Origin: Labilithrix sp.
GTDB lineage: Bacteria > Myxococcota_A > Polyangia > Polyangiales > Polyangiaceae
NCBI GenBank assembly: GCA_019637105.1
Contig: JAHBWF010000022.1
Span: 1 to 63,885, forward strand
DNA length: 63,885 nt
Direction of reading: 5' to 3'
Shown: one piece after another, positions 26,174 to 36,760 of the stretch
How positions within the stretch are numbered: position 1 is the first letter of the stretch
Layout of the letters: every line of letters begins with the position of its first letter
Notes under the pieces: generated by a model
Database searches by the model: none
Seen by the model: the letters and a program-made list of their open reading frames with translations, nothing else
Told to the model about the DNA's origin: nothing
Made by a program: the position numbers and the translations under genes

Positions 26174-26245
26174 GCGTCGCCGTCGAAGCGTGCGTCGCCG
26201 ACGAAGCGCGTGCCGCCGCCGAAGCGCGCGTCGCCGTCGAAGCGG
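26174..26245. repeat. Four 18-bp tandem units (minisatellite)
   Basis: Four consecutive units of consensus GCGTCGCCGTCGAAGCGC at 26174, 26192, 26210 and 26228, each with one to three changes. Together with the 34-bp units they fill the middle of a 476-bp gap between the SDR and DUF4177 genes. No other feature is visible there. Confidence 0.75.
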
Positions 26246-26475
26246 GAGCGTGCGTACGTCGCGCTCGCGCGGCCGCGGCGCACCGTTTGCGCCGGGGTGC
26301 ACGAGGCGCGGGGAGCGACGCGCGCCGGGCGCGTGATTTCGCGGGAGTTCGAGGTGGCCGCAGGCTTGCAATCTCGATCGGCCGAGGCGAGCGACGGGCA
26401 GCCGAGCTCTCTCTCGTTCGACGTGCCGGTCGCGTCGCCGCAGGAGACGCGCGCGCTCGTCGAGCGGCCGGCCCG

Positions 26476-26482
26476 AAGGAGG
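26476..26482 (+). promoter_or_regulatory. Ribosome binding site AAGGAGG
   Basis: Near-perfect site 5 nt before the ATG at 26488; it fixes the start of the DUF4177 gene. Confidence 0.85.
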
Positions 26483-26487
26483 ATGCG

Positions 26488-26673
26488 ATGCGCTGGGAAT
26501 ATCGACGGGCCGTGATCGAGAGCGTCGGGTTCACCCGCGGTGAAGCCGACGCCGAGATGGACCGGCTCGGCAAGGAGGGATGGGAGCTCACCGTCGCCGT
26601 CCCGCGGGACAAGCACGGCTACCAGCACGAGGTCTGCCTGATCTTCAAGCGCCCGGCGCCCGAGGCGTCATGA
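26488..26673 (+). CDS. DUF4177-like small protein
   Basis: 61 residues. A strong AAGGAGG site 5 nt upstream fixes the start. The sequence pattern MRWEYRRAVIES, LGKEGWELTVAVP and HEVCLIFKRP matches the small DUF4177 family, whose members are one compact alpha/beta domain with a conserved GWEL turn; their function is not established. Cytoplasmic, no signal. The stop overlaps the ATG of the M50 protease gene (ATGA), so the two are co-translated; it could be a partner or regulator of the protease. Confidence 0.75.
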   Translation: MRWEYRRAVIESVGFTRGEADAEMDRLGKEGWELTVAVPRDKHGYQHEVCLIFKRPAPEAS

Positions 26674-27824
26674 ACGGCGCGGCCATTCCGCTCGGGAAGA
26701 TCGCCGGCATCCGGATCCGCGCGCACACCTCGTGGCTCGTGGCGCTGTTCCTCCTGACGGCGTCGCTGTCGGTCGAGTTCGGTCGCTCGACGGGTCGGGC
26801 CGCCCCGGCCGTGGCCTTCGTCACAGCGCTGGCGCTGTTCGCCAGCGTGGTCGCGCACGAGCTGGGACACTCCCTCGTCGCCCGCGCGCGCGGCGTCGGC
26901 GTGTCCTCGATCACGCTCTTCATCTTCGGCGGCATCGCGCGCCTCGAGAGCGAGCCTCGACGCGCCCGCGACACGATCGCGATCGCGATCGCGGGCCCGC
27001 TCGTCAGCGTCGCCATCGGCGTGGCGGCCTTCGGGCTCGCCGGCTCCGGGGTCCTGCCGGCGACCGTCGGCGAGCCCCTCGCCTGGCTCGGCCGGGTGAA
27101 CCTCGGGCTGGCGGTGTTCAATCTCCTCCCCGGCCTTCCGCTCGACGGCGGGCAGGTCCTGCAGGGCGTCCTCTGGGCGTGGAGCGGCGACCGTGATCGC
27201 GCGACGCTCGGCGCCGCGCGCGCCGGACGCGCCATCGGATGGACGTTCATCGTGCTCGGAGGCGCGCGCGCCGTCCTCGGGAGCGTCTTCGACGGTCTCT
27301 GGGTCGGCTTCATCGGATGGTTCCTCCTCTCGACGGCGCGCAGCTACGCCGAGTCCGTGAGGACGCGCGCCGCGGTCGCGGGCGCGTCGATCTCCGACGC
27401 GATGGTGGCGCGCTTCCCGTCGGTCGCGGCGACGACGTCGCTCGACGACTACGTCCGCGGGATCGTCGCTTCGAACGGGCGGCGGGCTCACGTCGTCCTG
27501 CGCGACGGCGGCATCGCGGGAGTCGTCACGCTGGAGCGCGTCCTCCAGGTCCCGCGCCACGCCTGGGCCGCGACGGCGGTGGGCGACGTCGCTCGCGGCG
27601 TCGACGCCATGCCGGTGCTCGACGCGCGGACGACCCTCTTCGATGCGCTCACGTCGATCGGCGACGCCCCGTTCGCTTTCGTCACGGACGGGACCTCGAT
27701 CCTCGGCGTGGTCGATCGCGATCACCTGGCCGCCGTCGTCGGCGTGCGCGTCGAGCTCGCCGCGAGCGCGGCGCTGCCCGCGCAGGGCCGGAGCGCCTCG
27801 AGGCAGACCGCCGCCTGGACGTAA
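26670..27824 (+). CDS. Site-2 protease family (M50) intramembrane metalloprotease with CBS domains
   Basis: 384 residues. The membrane core (about 15-235) holds HELGH (H63, E64, H67) and LLPGLPLDGGQVL with D159 as third zinc ligand, the M50 layout. The start MNGAAIPLGKIAGIRIRAHTSW (given here as IPLGKIAGIRIRAHTSW) is typical of group III, SpoIVFB-like members. The C-terminal part (about 250-370) contains two CBS-like halves (ISDAMVARFPSVAATTSLDD and VDAMPVLDARTTLFDAL), which probably bind adenine nucleotides and tune activity. Translationally coupled to the DUF4177 protein. Substrate unknown; such proteases often release membrane-held transcription factors or clear signal peptides. Confidence 0.9.
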   Translation: MNGAAIPLGKIAGIRIRAHTSWLVALFLLTASLSVEFGRSTGRAAPAVAFVTALALFASVVAHELGHSLVARARGVGVSSITLFIFGGIARLESEPRRARDTIAIAIAGPLVSVAIGVAAFGLAGSGVLPATVGEPLAWLGRVNLGLAVFNLLPGLPLDGGQVLQGVLWAWSGDRDRATLGAARAGRAIGWTFIVLGGARAVLGSVFDGLWVGFIGWFLLSTARSYAESVRTRAAVAGASISDAMVARFPSVAATTSLDDYVRGIVASNGRRAHVVLRDGGIAGVVTLERVLQVPRHAWAATAVGDVARGVDAMPVLDARTTLFDALTSIGDAPFAFVTDGTSILGVVDRDHLAAVVGVRVELAASAALPAQGRSASRQTAAWT

Positions 27825-27899
27825 CCCCCGCGCGTGACGAGCCTCCAGCCGCCGGCCCGGGAGCGTCTCCTCGTCGGGCCGCGCGCCGTTCGGGGAGGG

Positions 27900-28037
27900 G
27901 CGTCCCCGTCGCGAGGCCCGCGGCGGTTGCCGCGGCGGCGAGGCCGACGCGGGACGGCGACGGCCGGCCGTGGTGCCGCGTCCCCGTCGCGAGGCCCGCG
28001 GCGGTTGCCGCGGCGGCGAGGCCGACGCGGGACGGCG
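27900..28037. repeat. Perfect 60-bp direct repeat, each copy with a hairpin
   Basis: Identical 60-bp copies lie at 27900-27959 and 27978-28037, starting GCGTCCCCGTCGCGAGGCCC. Each contains CCGCGGC-GGTT-GCCGCGG, a 7-bp stem with a 4-nt loop. They sit between the 3' ends of convergent genes (M50 protease, atpG), so a terminator or REP-like role is possible. Confidence 0.85.
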
Positions 28038-28041
28038 GGCG

Positions 28042-28860
28042 CTACGGCGCGCTTCGTTCGGTCATGAGCGCGGCGGCTTCTCCGCCGGCGACGATCTCGA
28101 GGAGCTCGCGCGTGATGGTCTCCCGACGGCCGAGGTGCAGCGCGCCTTCGAGCTCGACGAGCCGCTCGTCGCACGCTCGCCGCGCGGTGTCCGCCGCCTC
28201 CATGCGCGCGCGGATCTCGGCGCGCAGCGCCTCGGCGGCCGCGACGGCGAGCCTGCCGGTCATCGCCTCGACGACGGCTCGCTCGACGACGCGCGCGAGC
28301 GGGCTGAACGTCTCGGGAGGACGGTCCACGAGCCCGCGGGCGGCGATCAACGGGACGCGCGCGAGCTCGGCGCTGCGCTCGAGGGGGTGCATGACGACGA
28401 CGACCGCGCCGCGCCCGTGCTCCAGGATCTGCTTCGCGACGGAGAACGCGACGTCGTGCAGATCGTCGTGGGCGACGCTCCCGGGGCATCGAAACCGAAC
28501 CCGCCTGTCCGTCTCCGCGGACTGGCCGATCGTCTCGGCGAGCCGTTGACCGACGATCCCGAGGTCGCCGTCGGGGATCGCCTCGGCGATCCGGCGCGCG
28601 AGGATGCTCGAGTACGGACGCTCCGGCCCGAACACCACCGTGAGCGTGCGAGCCGCGGTCGAGGCGTACGGCGCGCCGGCGACGCGGTCGGCGGCTCCGT
28701 CGACCCAGCTCTGATACGTCGCCGCCGCCGAGGCCGCCTGCTCGACGAGCGGCAGCTGCGCGCGCGAGAGCGCCCAGACGGCGTGGAGCACTTGACGGAT
28801 CGCGCCCACGGCGCGCATCGAGCGCTCGACCGCCGTGATGTCGTCGGTCAGGTCAGTCAC
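28042..28860 (-). CDS. atpG: N-ATPase gamma subunit
   Basis: 272 residues, GTG start 8 bp inside the end of atpA. Short F-type gamma subunit: the N-terminal helix (ITAVERSMRAVGAIRQVLHAVWALS) and the C-terminal helix (REIRARMEAADTARRACDERLVELEGALH here; AADTARRACDERL) form the rotating coiled-coil shaft. The middle alpha/beta domain ends with RVPLIAARG. It turns inside the alpha3-beta3 head and connects it to the c-ring. Last gene of a nine-gene N-type operon in the canonical order D-C-Q-R-B-E-F-A-G, which makes the assignment secure although the sequence is divergent. Confidence 0.88.
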   Translation of the reverse strand: MTDLTDDITAVERSMRAVGAIRQVLHAVWALSRAQLPLVEQAASAAATYQSWVDGAADRVAGAPYASTAARTLTVVFGPERPYSSILARRIAEAIPDGDLGIVGQRLAETIGQSAETDRRVRFRCPGSVAHDDLHDVAFSVAKQILEHGRGAVVVVMHPLERSAELARVPLIAARGLVDRPPETFSPLARVVERAVVEAMTGRLAVAAAEALRAEIRARMEAADTARRACDERLVELEGALHLGRRETITRELLEIVAGGEAAALMTERSAP

Positions 28861-30391
28861 GATCTCCCTCCGCGAGCAGGTGCGCGGTCGACCCGACGAG
28901 GAGCTCGCCGAGCGCCCGTTGCCCGGACTCCGACAGGACGCCGTCGGTCTCCACCGCGTGCGCGACGTGCGGCAGCGCGGAGCGCGCGGAGGTCGCGAGA
29001 TCGGTGACGAGGTCCAAGACGCGCGCCGTGGGGAGCCGCAGGAGCAGCTCGTGATCGGACGCGAGGACGAGCCGCACGACCTCGTCGAAGCGGCCGAGCG
29101 GCGTCGCCGGGCGACCTCGCAGGAGGGCGCGCAGGCGTTCGCCCAGGGCGAGGCGCCGCGCCGTCGAGTCTTCGAGTCGCGTGCCGAGGCGCGAGAACGC
29201 CTCGAGCTCGAGGAACGACGCGTAGTCGAGGCGGAGGCGGCCGGAGAGGCTCCGCAGCGCCTGCGGCTGCGCCTTCGCCCCGACGCGGCTCACGGACGTA
29301 CCGACGTCGATCGCGGGCTTCTGCCCGGCCGCGAAGAGCGCCTGGTTGAGGACGATCTGCCCGTCGGTGATCGACACGAGGTTCGTCGGGATGTACCCGC
29401 TCAGGCGGCCGCCCTCGAGCGTGGCGATCGGGAGGGCCGTCAAGGAGCCGCCGCCCAGCTCCGGCGAGAGCTGCGCGGCGCGCTCGAGCAGGCGCGCGTG
29501 GAGGTAGAAGACGTCGCCCGGGTAGGCCTCTCGACCCGGCGGGCGGCGGAGCAGGAGCGAGACCTCGCGCCAGGCGATCGCGTGCGAGCTGAGATCGTCG
29601 TAGACGACGAGCGCGTGCTCGCCTCGGTAGGTGAAGTGCTCGGCGACGGCGGTCGCCGCGTAGGGCGCCAGGTAGCGGAGCCCCGCGCTCGTGTCCTCCG
29701 GCGCCGAGACCACGACCCACCGGCCCCCGGCCGAGCGCAGCGCGTCCGCGATGCTCCACGTCTCGACGCGACGCCTCCCGATCGCGCAATAGACGCAGAC
29801 GACGTCGGTGTTCTTCTGGCTGAGCATCGCGTCTCGGGCGAGCGTGGTCTTGCCGGTCCCCTCGTCTCCGACGATGAGCTCGCGCTGGCCGCGACCGATC
29901 GGGAGCATGGCGTCCACAGCGAGCGTCCCCGTATGGAGCGGCGCGTGCACGGCCGTCCGCCGATCGATCGACGGCGGCCGGCGCTCGATCGGGACCGTGA
30001 CGAGCTCCCCGTGGACGGGGTGGCCGTCGAGCGGCCTCCCGAGGGGATCGATCACGCGGCCGAGGAGCGGGTCTCCCACGTCGATGGACGCGACGCGCCC
30101 GGTGAGCCGCGCGGGATCGCCCTCGCGGATCGAGGCCGCGGCGTCGAGCGCGACCGCCTGCACGGCGCGCGACGTGAGCCCGAGCACCAGCGCGTGCGAC
30201 TCGCTGCCGACGTCGAGGACCTCGTCGATCGACGCGGACGGGAGGCCGGCGATGCGCAGCACGCCGTCCGCGGCGTGCACGACGCGGCCCTCCTCGCGCT
30301 CGAGGACGGAGGGGACGAAGGACTCCGTCGCGCGCTCGATCGCGGCGCGCACCGCGCGCACCGCGGCGTCGAGATCGGTCCGCTCATCCAT
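28853..30391 (-). CDS. atpA: N-ATPase alpha subunit
   Basis: 512 residues, usual alpha length. Beta-barrel N-domain to about 95; non-catalytic nucleotide site with Walker A GDEGTGKT (175-182; the common form is GDRQTGKT). The conserved IDVGTSVSRVGAKAQ block supplies the arginine finger, and YIPTNLVSITDGQI and YPGDVFYLHARLLERA are standard alpha signatures. It forms the hexameric head with beta. It overlaps atpF by 8 bp and atpG by 8 bp, typical of tight coupling that fixes stoichiometry. N-ATPases are a separate branch of F-type ATPases, usually a second copy beside the housekeeping enzyme, which is not in this window. Confidence 0.95.
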   Translation of the reverse strand: MDERTDLDAAVRAVRAAIERATESFVPSVLEREEGRVVHAADGVLRIAGLPSASIDEVLDVGSESHALVLGLTSRAVQAVALDAAASIREGDPARLTGRVASIDVGDPLLGRVIDPLGRPLDGHPVHGELVTVPIERRPPSIDRRTAVHAPLHTGTLAVDAMLPIGRGQRELIVGDEGTGKTTLARDAMLSQKNTDVVCVYCAIGRRRVETWSIADALRSAGGRWVVVSAPEDTSAGLRYLAPYAATAVAEHFTYRGEHALVVYDDLSSHAIAWREVSLLLRRPPGREAYPGDVFYLHARLLERAAQLSPELGGGSLTALPIATLEGGRLSGYIPTNLVSITDGQIVLNQALFAAGQKPAIDVGTSVSRVGAKAQPQALRSLSGRLRLDYASFLELEAFSRLGTRLEDSTARRLALGERLRALLRGRPATPLGRFDEVVRLVLASDHELLLRLPTARVLDLVTDLATSARSALPHVAHAVETDGVLSESGQRALGELLVGSTAHLLAEGDRD

Positions 30392-31142
30392 CTCGGTCCG
30401 CTCCCTTCACGAGCTCGCGCGCTCGATCGGAGAGGAGCGCCAGGTTGCCGGCGATGGACGCGTCCAGGACGTGATCGCCGACCTTCGCGACGACGCCCGC
30501 GACGAGCGTGGCGTCTTCGCTGGTGGCGAGCGTGGCCTCCGCGCCGAACGCCTCCGCGAAGACGCTCCGCAGGCGCTCGAGGTCGTGCTCCGCGGGGCGT
30601 CGCGCGAAGCGGAGCTCGACGCCGCGAGAGCTCCGGCCGCCTCCTCCGGCGGCGAGGACGCCGTGGGCGCGGACCGCGAGCGCGAGTCGATCGATCAGCG
30701 CGTCGTCGAGCGCGCGCGGCGAGAGCTCCGCGAGCAGACGCGCGGCGATGTGGGTGCTCTGCTCGATCGCCAGCTCGCGCACGCGCGCCTCCGCCGCCTG
30801 CCGCTCCGAGTCGAGGAGCTTCTGCCCCCGAGCGCGAGCGGCTGCGGCGTCCTCCTTCGCCTCCGCGAGCAGCCTCGCGCGCGTCGCGGCGGCGTCCTCG
30901 GCGGCCTCCCGCATCACCCGCTCGCGGAGCTCACCGATCTCTCGCTTCTGCCGGCGCAGCTCCTCCACCTCGCGCTCCGCGTCACGGAGACGGGCCTCCG
31001 CGCTCCGGCGGAGCTCCTCTTGCTCGTCTCGCCGCGCGTCGATGCTCTTCTTCAGCGGCCGATACACCAGGCGCTGCAGAGCCCAGACGAGCACCACGAA
31101 GTTGATCGTCTCGAAGACGAAGCTCGTGAAGCTGAATCCCAT
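30384..31142 (-). CDS. atpF: N-ATPase b subunit with C-terminal delta-like domain
   Basis: 252 residues, about 90 more than a simple b subunit. One membrane helix at about 6-28 (FVFETINFVVLVWALQRLV) is followed by a long charged coiled coil (about 32-150), as in stator b subunits. Residues about 175-245 then resemble the C-terminal half of the F-type delta subunit: VELRFARRP, then LVAGVVAKVGDHVLDASIAG-NLALL, which parallels the GG-x-I-x-I-G-D-x-V-I-D-x-S block of delta. The operon has no separate delta gene, so this fusion probably supplies the contact with the top of alpha. It overlaps atpA by 8 bp; atpE ends 4 bp upstream. Confidence 0.9.
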   Translation of the reverse strand: MGFSFTSFVFETINFVVLVWALQRLVYRPLKKSIDARRDEQEELRRSAEARLRDAEREVEELRRQKREIGELRERVMREAAEDAAATRARLLAEAKEDAAAARARGQKLLDSERQAAEARVRELAIEQSTHIAARLLAELSPRALDDALIDRLALAVRAHGVLAAGGGGRSSRGVELRFARRPAEHDLERLRSVFAEAFGAEATLATSEDATLVAGVVAKVGDHVLDASIAGNLALLSDRARELVKGADRDG

Positions 31143-31146
31143 CGCC

Positions 31147-31401
31147 TCACCGCACGAACGGGTTCGCGAACAGCAGGATGAGGGCCACGACGAGGGGGTA
31201 GATGGCCGAGGACTCGACCATCGCCAACCCGACGAACAGGGTCCTCGTGAGCGTGCTCGCCGAGTCGGGCTGGCGCGCGATCGCGTCGAGCCCCTGCGAG
31301 AGCGCGCGGCCCTCGCCGAGCGCGGCGCCGAACGAGCCGCCGGCGACGGTGATGCCGGCGGTGATGATGCTGGCGATGGCGATCCAGTCTTGCGCGTTCA
31401 T
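31147..31401 (-). CDS. atpE: N-ATPase c subunit (rotor ring) with two membrane Glu residues
   Basis: 84 residues, two transmembrane helices joined by the polar ARQP loop (42-45). Helix 2 carries VESSAIYPLVVALILLFANP: E63 is the ion-binding carboxylate, with S64, S65 and Y68 placed like the sodium-site residues of Ilyobacter tartaricus. Helix 1 has E30 in GEG where the sodium enzyme has Gln32. A second carboxylate is a known N-ATPase feature, and in one studied N-type ring it went with proton binding. Ion choice (sodium or proton) is therefore open. The ATG overlaps the atpB stop (ATGA). Confidence 0.95.
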   Translation of the reverse strand: MNAQDWIAIASIITAGITVAGGSFGAALGEGRALSQGLDAIARQPDSASTLTRTLFVGLAMVESSAIYPLVVALILLFANPFVR

Positions 31402-32069
31402 TTCTTCTCCCTTCCTTTTCGTGCCGTCTCTGCCTCGACCTGTCGGATCGAGCTCGCCGCGAAGACGAGCGTGAGGACGCCGAAGATGTAGGCTTGTACG
31501 AGGCCGGTCAGCACGCCGAGGAGCATCAACGGCACCGGGAGGAGCAGCCCGGCCAGGTACAGCACGATGGCGACGACGAGGTGGCCCGAGAGCATGTTGC
31601 CGAACAACCGCAGCGCGAGCGCGATCGTGCGCCCGATCTCCCCGATGACGTTGAACGGCAGGAGGAACGGGCTCGGCTCGAGGTAGTGGCGCAGGTACGC
31701 GACGCCCTGCGCCCTCAGCGCGTGGACGTGCCCGGCGGAGAACGAGATGGCCGCCAGCGCCGCGGCGAGCGAGAGGTCGCGCGTCGGCGTCGCGACGCCG
31801 GGGACGAGGCTCACGACGTTGGCGACCCCGAGGAAGATCCAGAGCGTCAGGACGAGCGGAACCAGCGCCTGCGCGTCCGCGCTGGTCGACTGCACGATCG
31901 AGCGTTCGAGGGTGTCGTAGCCGAGCTCGAGCGCCGCGCGCGCGCGAGGGAGCCGGAGGGCGATCGACCCGCCGCCGACGAGGAGCAAGGACAGGACGAT
32001 CATGACGAGGACGCTGTCCGTCACCGTGACGGGCCCGATCGACCAGAGCGGCGTCGGGAACGGGTTCAT
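31398..32069 (-). CDS. atpB: N-ATPase a subunit
   Basis: 223 residues, five to six membrane helices. The essential Arg is R154 in LALRLFGNMLSGHLV, the defining block of the a subunit, next to IGEIGR; it faces the c-ring carboxylate and separates the two ion half-channels. The C-terminal helix AYIFGVLTLVFAASSI is also conserved. The ATG is placed at MNPFPTPLWSIGPVTVTD, the usual N-terminus. It overlaps the atpR stop by 4 bp and the atpE start by 4 bp. Inner membrane. Confidence 0.93.
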   Translation of the reverse strand: MNPFPTPLWSIGPVTVTDSVLVMIVLSLLLVGGGSIALRLPRARAALELGYDTLERSIVQSTSADAQALVPLVLTLWIFLGVANVVSLVPGVATPTRDLSLAAALAAISFSAGHVHALRAQGVAYLRHYLEPSPFLLPFNVIGEIGRTIALALRLFGNMLSGHLVVAIVLYLAGLLLPVPLMLLGVLTGLVQAYIFGVLTLVFAASSIRQVEAETARKGREKK

Positions 32070-32326
32070 CGCCGGGCCCTCCCGAGGATCGCGACGCGGA
32101 GCCCGAAGAGCCCGAAGGGCGCCGCCCAGGCGGCCGGCGCCGACACCTGCGTAGCGAGGATCACGGCGGCGGCCGGGCCGATCAGGCCGAGCGGCATCGC
32201 GAAGAGCGCCGCGGCCGCTCCGCGCCTGACCGCGAGCCCCGTCCGCCAACGCGTGACGGCGAGGTGGAGCGCGCCGCCGGCGGCGCCGAGGAGAAGACCC
32301 GTCGCGACTGCCATCGACACGCTCAT
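32066..32326 (-). CDS. atpR: N-ATPase-specific membrane protein AtpR
   Basis: 86 residues, three hydrophobic segments (AVATGLLLGAAGGALHLAV; AAAALFAMPLGLIGPAAAVILA; AAPFGLFGLRVAIL). This matches the small AtpR protein found only in N-ATPase operons, where it is thought to work with AtpQ in c-ring assembly; helix 1 ends with HLAVTRWR and the loop is Arg-rich. Assigned mainly from its position between atpQ and atpB and from its membrane pattern. ATGA overlaps at both ends. Confidence 0.82.
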   Translation of the reverse strand: MSVSMAVATGLLLGAAGGALHLAVTRWRTGLAVRRGAAAALFAMPLGLIGPAAAVILATQVSAPAAWAAPFGLFGLRVAILGRARR

Positions 32327-32645
32327 CGTTCTCTCTCCTCCTCCTCCTCGCCGCGCCTCGCTTCGTCCTCCTCGAGTCCGAGCTTCACCTGCCGGAAGAC
32401 CCCGTACGCGCCCGCGGCGAGGCCGAGCGCCAGACCGGCCAACGCCACCCATCGGGGACCGAGCCAGCGCGCGAGGAGCCTCCCGCCCGCCGCGCCCGCC
32501 GCGAGCGGCAGGACGAAGACCCACCCCAGCCCGACGACGCGCATCAACGCCGACCAGACGGCCTGGGGCCTCCGGCGCGCCCTCGTCAGGCGCTCGGCCC
32601 GGCGAGCCACCTCGCTCCGGAGATCCTCGTCCCGCTCCGGCGGCG

Positions 32646-32649
<4 letters not shown>
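32323..32649 (-). CDS. atpQ: N-ATPase-specific membrane protein AtpQ (AtpI/AtpZ-like)
   Basis: 108 residues. A charged N-terminus (about 1-35) is followed by two membrane helices (VVGLGWVFVLPLAAGAAGG; WVALAGLALGLAAGAYGVFR) and an acidic tail (EEDEARRGEEEEERER). The double-helix hairpin with GxxLG-type packing resembles the AtpI/AtpZ accessory family of F-ATPases and fits AtpQ of N-ATPases by position between atpC and atpR. Probably helps c-ring assembly or ion loading; this is family knowledge, not shown here. Confidence 0.82.
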
Positions 32650-35447
<2,798 letters not shown>

Positions 35448-35499
35448 GCGATCCGCGCCGCGCGCGTCGGGCGTGGCTGTGGCCCTGGGCCTGGCCCGA

Positions 35500-35515
35500 G
35501 GTGGCCCGGGCCACC
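35500..35515. terminator. GC palindrome after the stress-protein gene
   Basis: A perfect 16-bp palindrome GGTGGCCCGGGCCACC lies 52 bp after the stop. It can fold as a 6-bp stem with a 4-nt loop; no T-tract, so termination is only suggested. Confidence 0.3.
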
Positions 35516-35589
35516 GTGAACGACCGGAAAAGTGAGCGATCTCCAGAGCGCGGTCCCGGCACGGTCGTCGCTGAGCGGCGTGCTCGACC

Positions 35590-35595
35590 AGGAGG
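35590..35595 (+). promoter_or_regulatory. Ribosome binding site AGGAGG
   Basis: Perfect site 5 nt before the ATG at 35601, which fixes the start of the protease gene at its signal peptide rather than at an ATG 69 bp upstream. Confidence 0.85.
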
Positions 35596-35600
35596 TGCTC

Positions 35601-36719
35601 ATGTCGCGTCGTCGTCTCGTTCAAGCCGTCTTCGCCGTCGTGGCGGCGTGCTCCGTCGCGTGCGCGCCCGCCCCGGAGCGCCGCGCCGACCTCGGCAACC
35701 TGCTCGCCGAGGACGCGGTGAGCGGGGACGGCGGGCTCGCCTCGCCCCGGGCCGATCGCGTCGAGATCGTCGCGGGGGTCCCGAACCGCGGGCGCGATCC
35801 GGCGGTCGTCGCCATCGACGTCGCCGGCGAGGGCCTCTGCTCGGGGACCTTGATCTCGCCGCGGCTGGTCTTGACGGCGCGTCACTGCGTGAGCCGGACC
35901 GCGACGCTCGTCGCGTGTCCGCCGTCGGGCGTGCAGGTCTTCGAGGATCGGGCGCCCGGCGACCTGTCGATCCTCGTCGGGGAGGACGTCGTCTCGGCGC
36001 GGGTGGCCGCGCGCGGCATCGGCGTGCTCGCGCCGAGCGGCGTCACGTTGTGCGACGCCGACATCGCCGTGATCGTGCTCGACGAGCCGATCGTCGCGGC
36101 GAAGCCGCTGCCGCTCCGCAAGCGCGGGCCGGCCGCGGGCGACTACGTCCGCGCCGTCGGCTTCGGCAAGCCCGGCGACGCCGATCCGAGCGGGACGAAG
36201 CTCCTCCGCGAGCACGTCCGCGTGCTCTCGGTGTCGACGGCGGAGTTCACCGTCGGCGAGGCCACCTGCCAGGGCGACTCCGGCGGTCCGGCGCTCGACG
36301 AGGACACCGGCGAGGTCCTCGGCGTGGTGTCGCGCGGCGGCCCGCAGTGCGAAGGCGCGGACGTCTACAACGTCTATACGCGCGTCGACACCTACGCGTG
36401 GTTGATGGAGGAGGCGTTCGCGCGCGTGGCCGAGGTCGAGGTCGAGGAGAAGATCGACGCGGGCGCGAAGGCGCCTGCCGCCAAGGCCGCGAAGCGGGGG
36501 ACGAAGTCCAAGCCGCCGAGCGACATCGGCGGCCCCTGCGAGACGGGCAGCGACTGCGCGGCGGGGATCTGCATCACCGACGCTCTCCCGCTCGGGCAGG
36601 GCGATCGGCGCTACTGCTCGCGCCCGTGCGGCCCGGGCGATCGCTGCCCGACGCGCTACCACTGCAAGACGATGGCGGGGCTCACGATCGGGACCTCCGC
36701 CTGCCTCAACGTCCGCTGA
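35601..36719 (+). CDS. Secreted trypsin-like serine protease, lipoprotein
   Basis: 372 residues. The signal peptide runs to CSVAC (Cys near 21), so it is probably lipid-anchored. The S1 trypsin core has LTARHC (catalytic His), DADIAVIVLDEP (catalytic Asp) and CQGDSGGPALD (catalytic Ser). The residue before CQGDS cannot reliably set specificity. A Lys/Ala-rich hinge (about 295-320) leads to a C-terminal Cys-rich tail of about 60 residues (CETGSDCAAGICI, RYCSRPCGPGDRCPTRYHC) resembling small disulfide modules on myxobacterial secreted proteins. Likely an exoprotease or surface protease used in feeding. Start fixed by AGGAGG. Confidence 0.9.
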   Translation: MSRRRLVQAVFAVVAACSVACAPAPERRADLGNLLAEDAVSGDGGLASPRADRVEIVAGVPNRGRDPAVVAIDVAGEGLCSGTLISPRLVLTARHCVSRTATLVACPPSGVQVFEDRAPGDLSILVGEDVVSARVAARGIGVLAPSGVTLCDADIAVIVLDEPIVAAKPLPLRKRGPAAGDYVRAVGFGKPGDADPSGTKLLREHVRVLSVSTAEFTVGEATCQGDSGGPALDEDTGEVLGVVSRGGPQCEGADVYNVYTRVDTYAWLMEEAFARVAEVEVEEKIDAGAKAPAAKAAKRGTKSKPPSDIGGPCETGSDCAAGICITDALPLGQGDRRYCSRPCGPGDRCPTRYHCKTMAGLTIGTSACLNVR

Positions 36720-36760
36720 GCGGCGCGGCGGGCGGCGCGGTCGCGCCTCCCGGAGGGACG

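Noticed and set aside
26084-26245. Possible CRISPR array
   Set aside because: Units are contiguous tandem repeats without spacers, and there are no cas genes.
27900-28037. Insertion-sequence ends or attachment sites
   Set aside because: No transposase or integrase gene and the repeats are close direct copies; left as a repeat.
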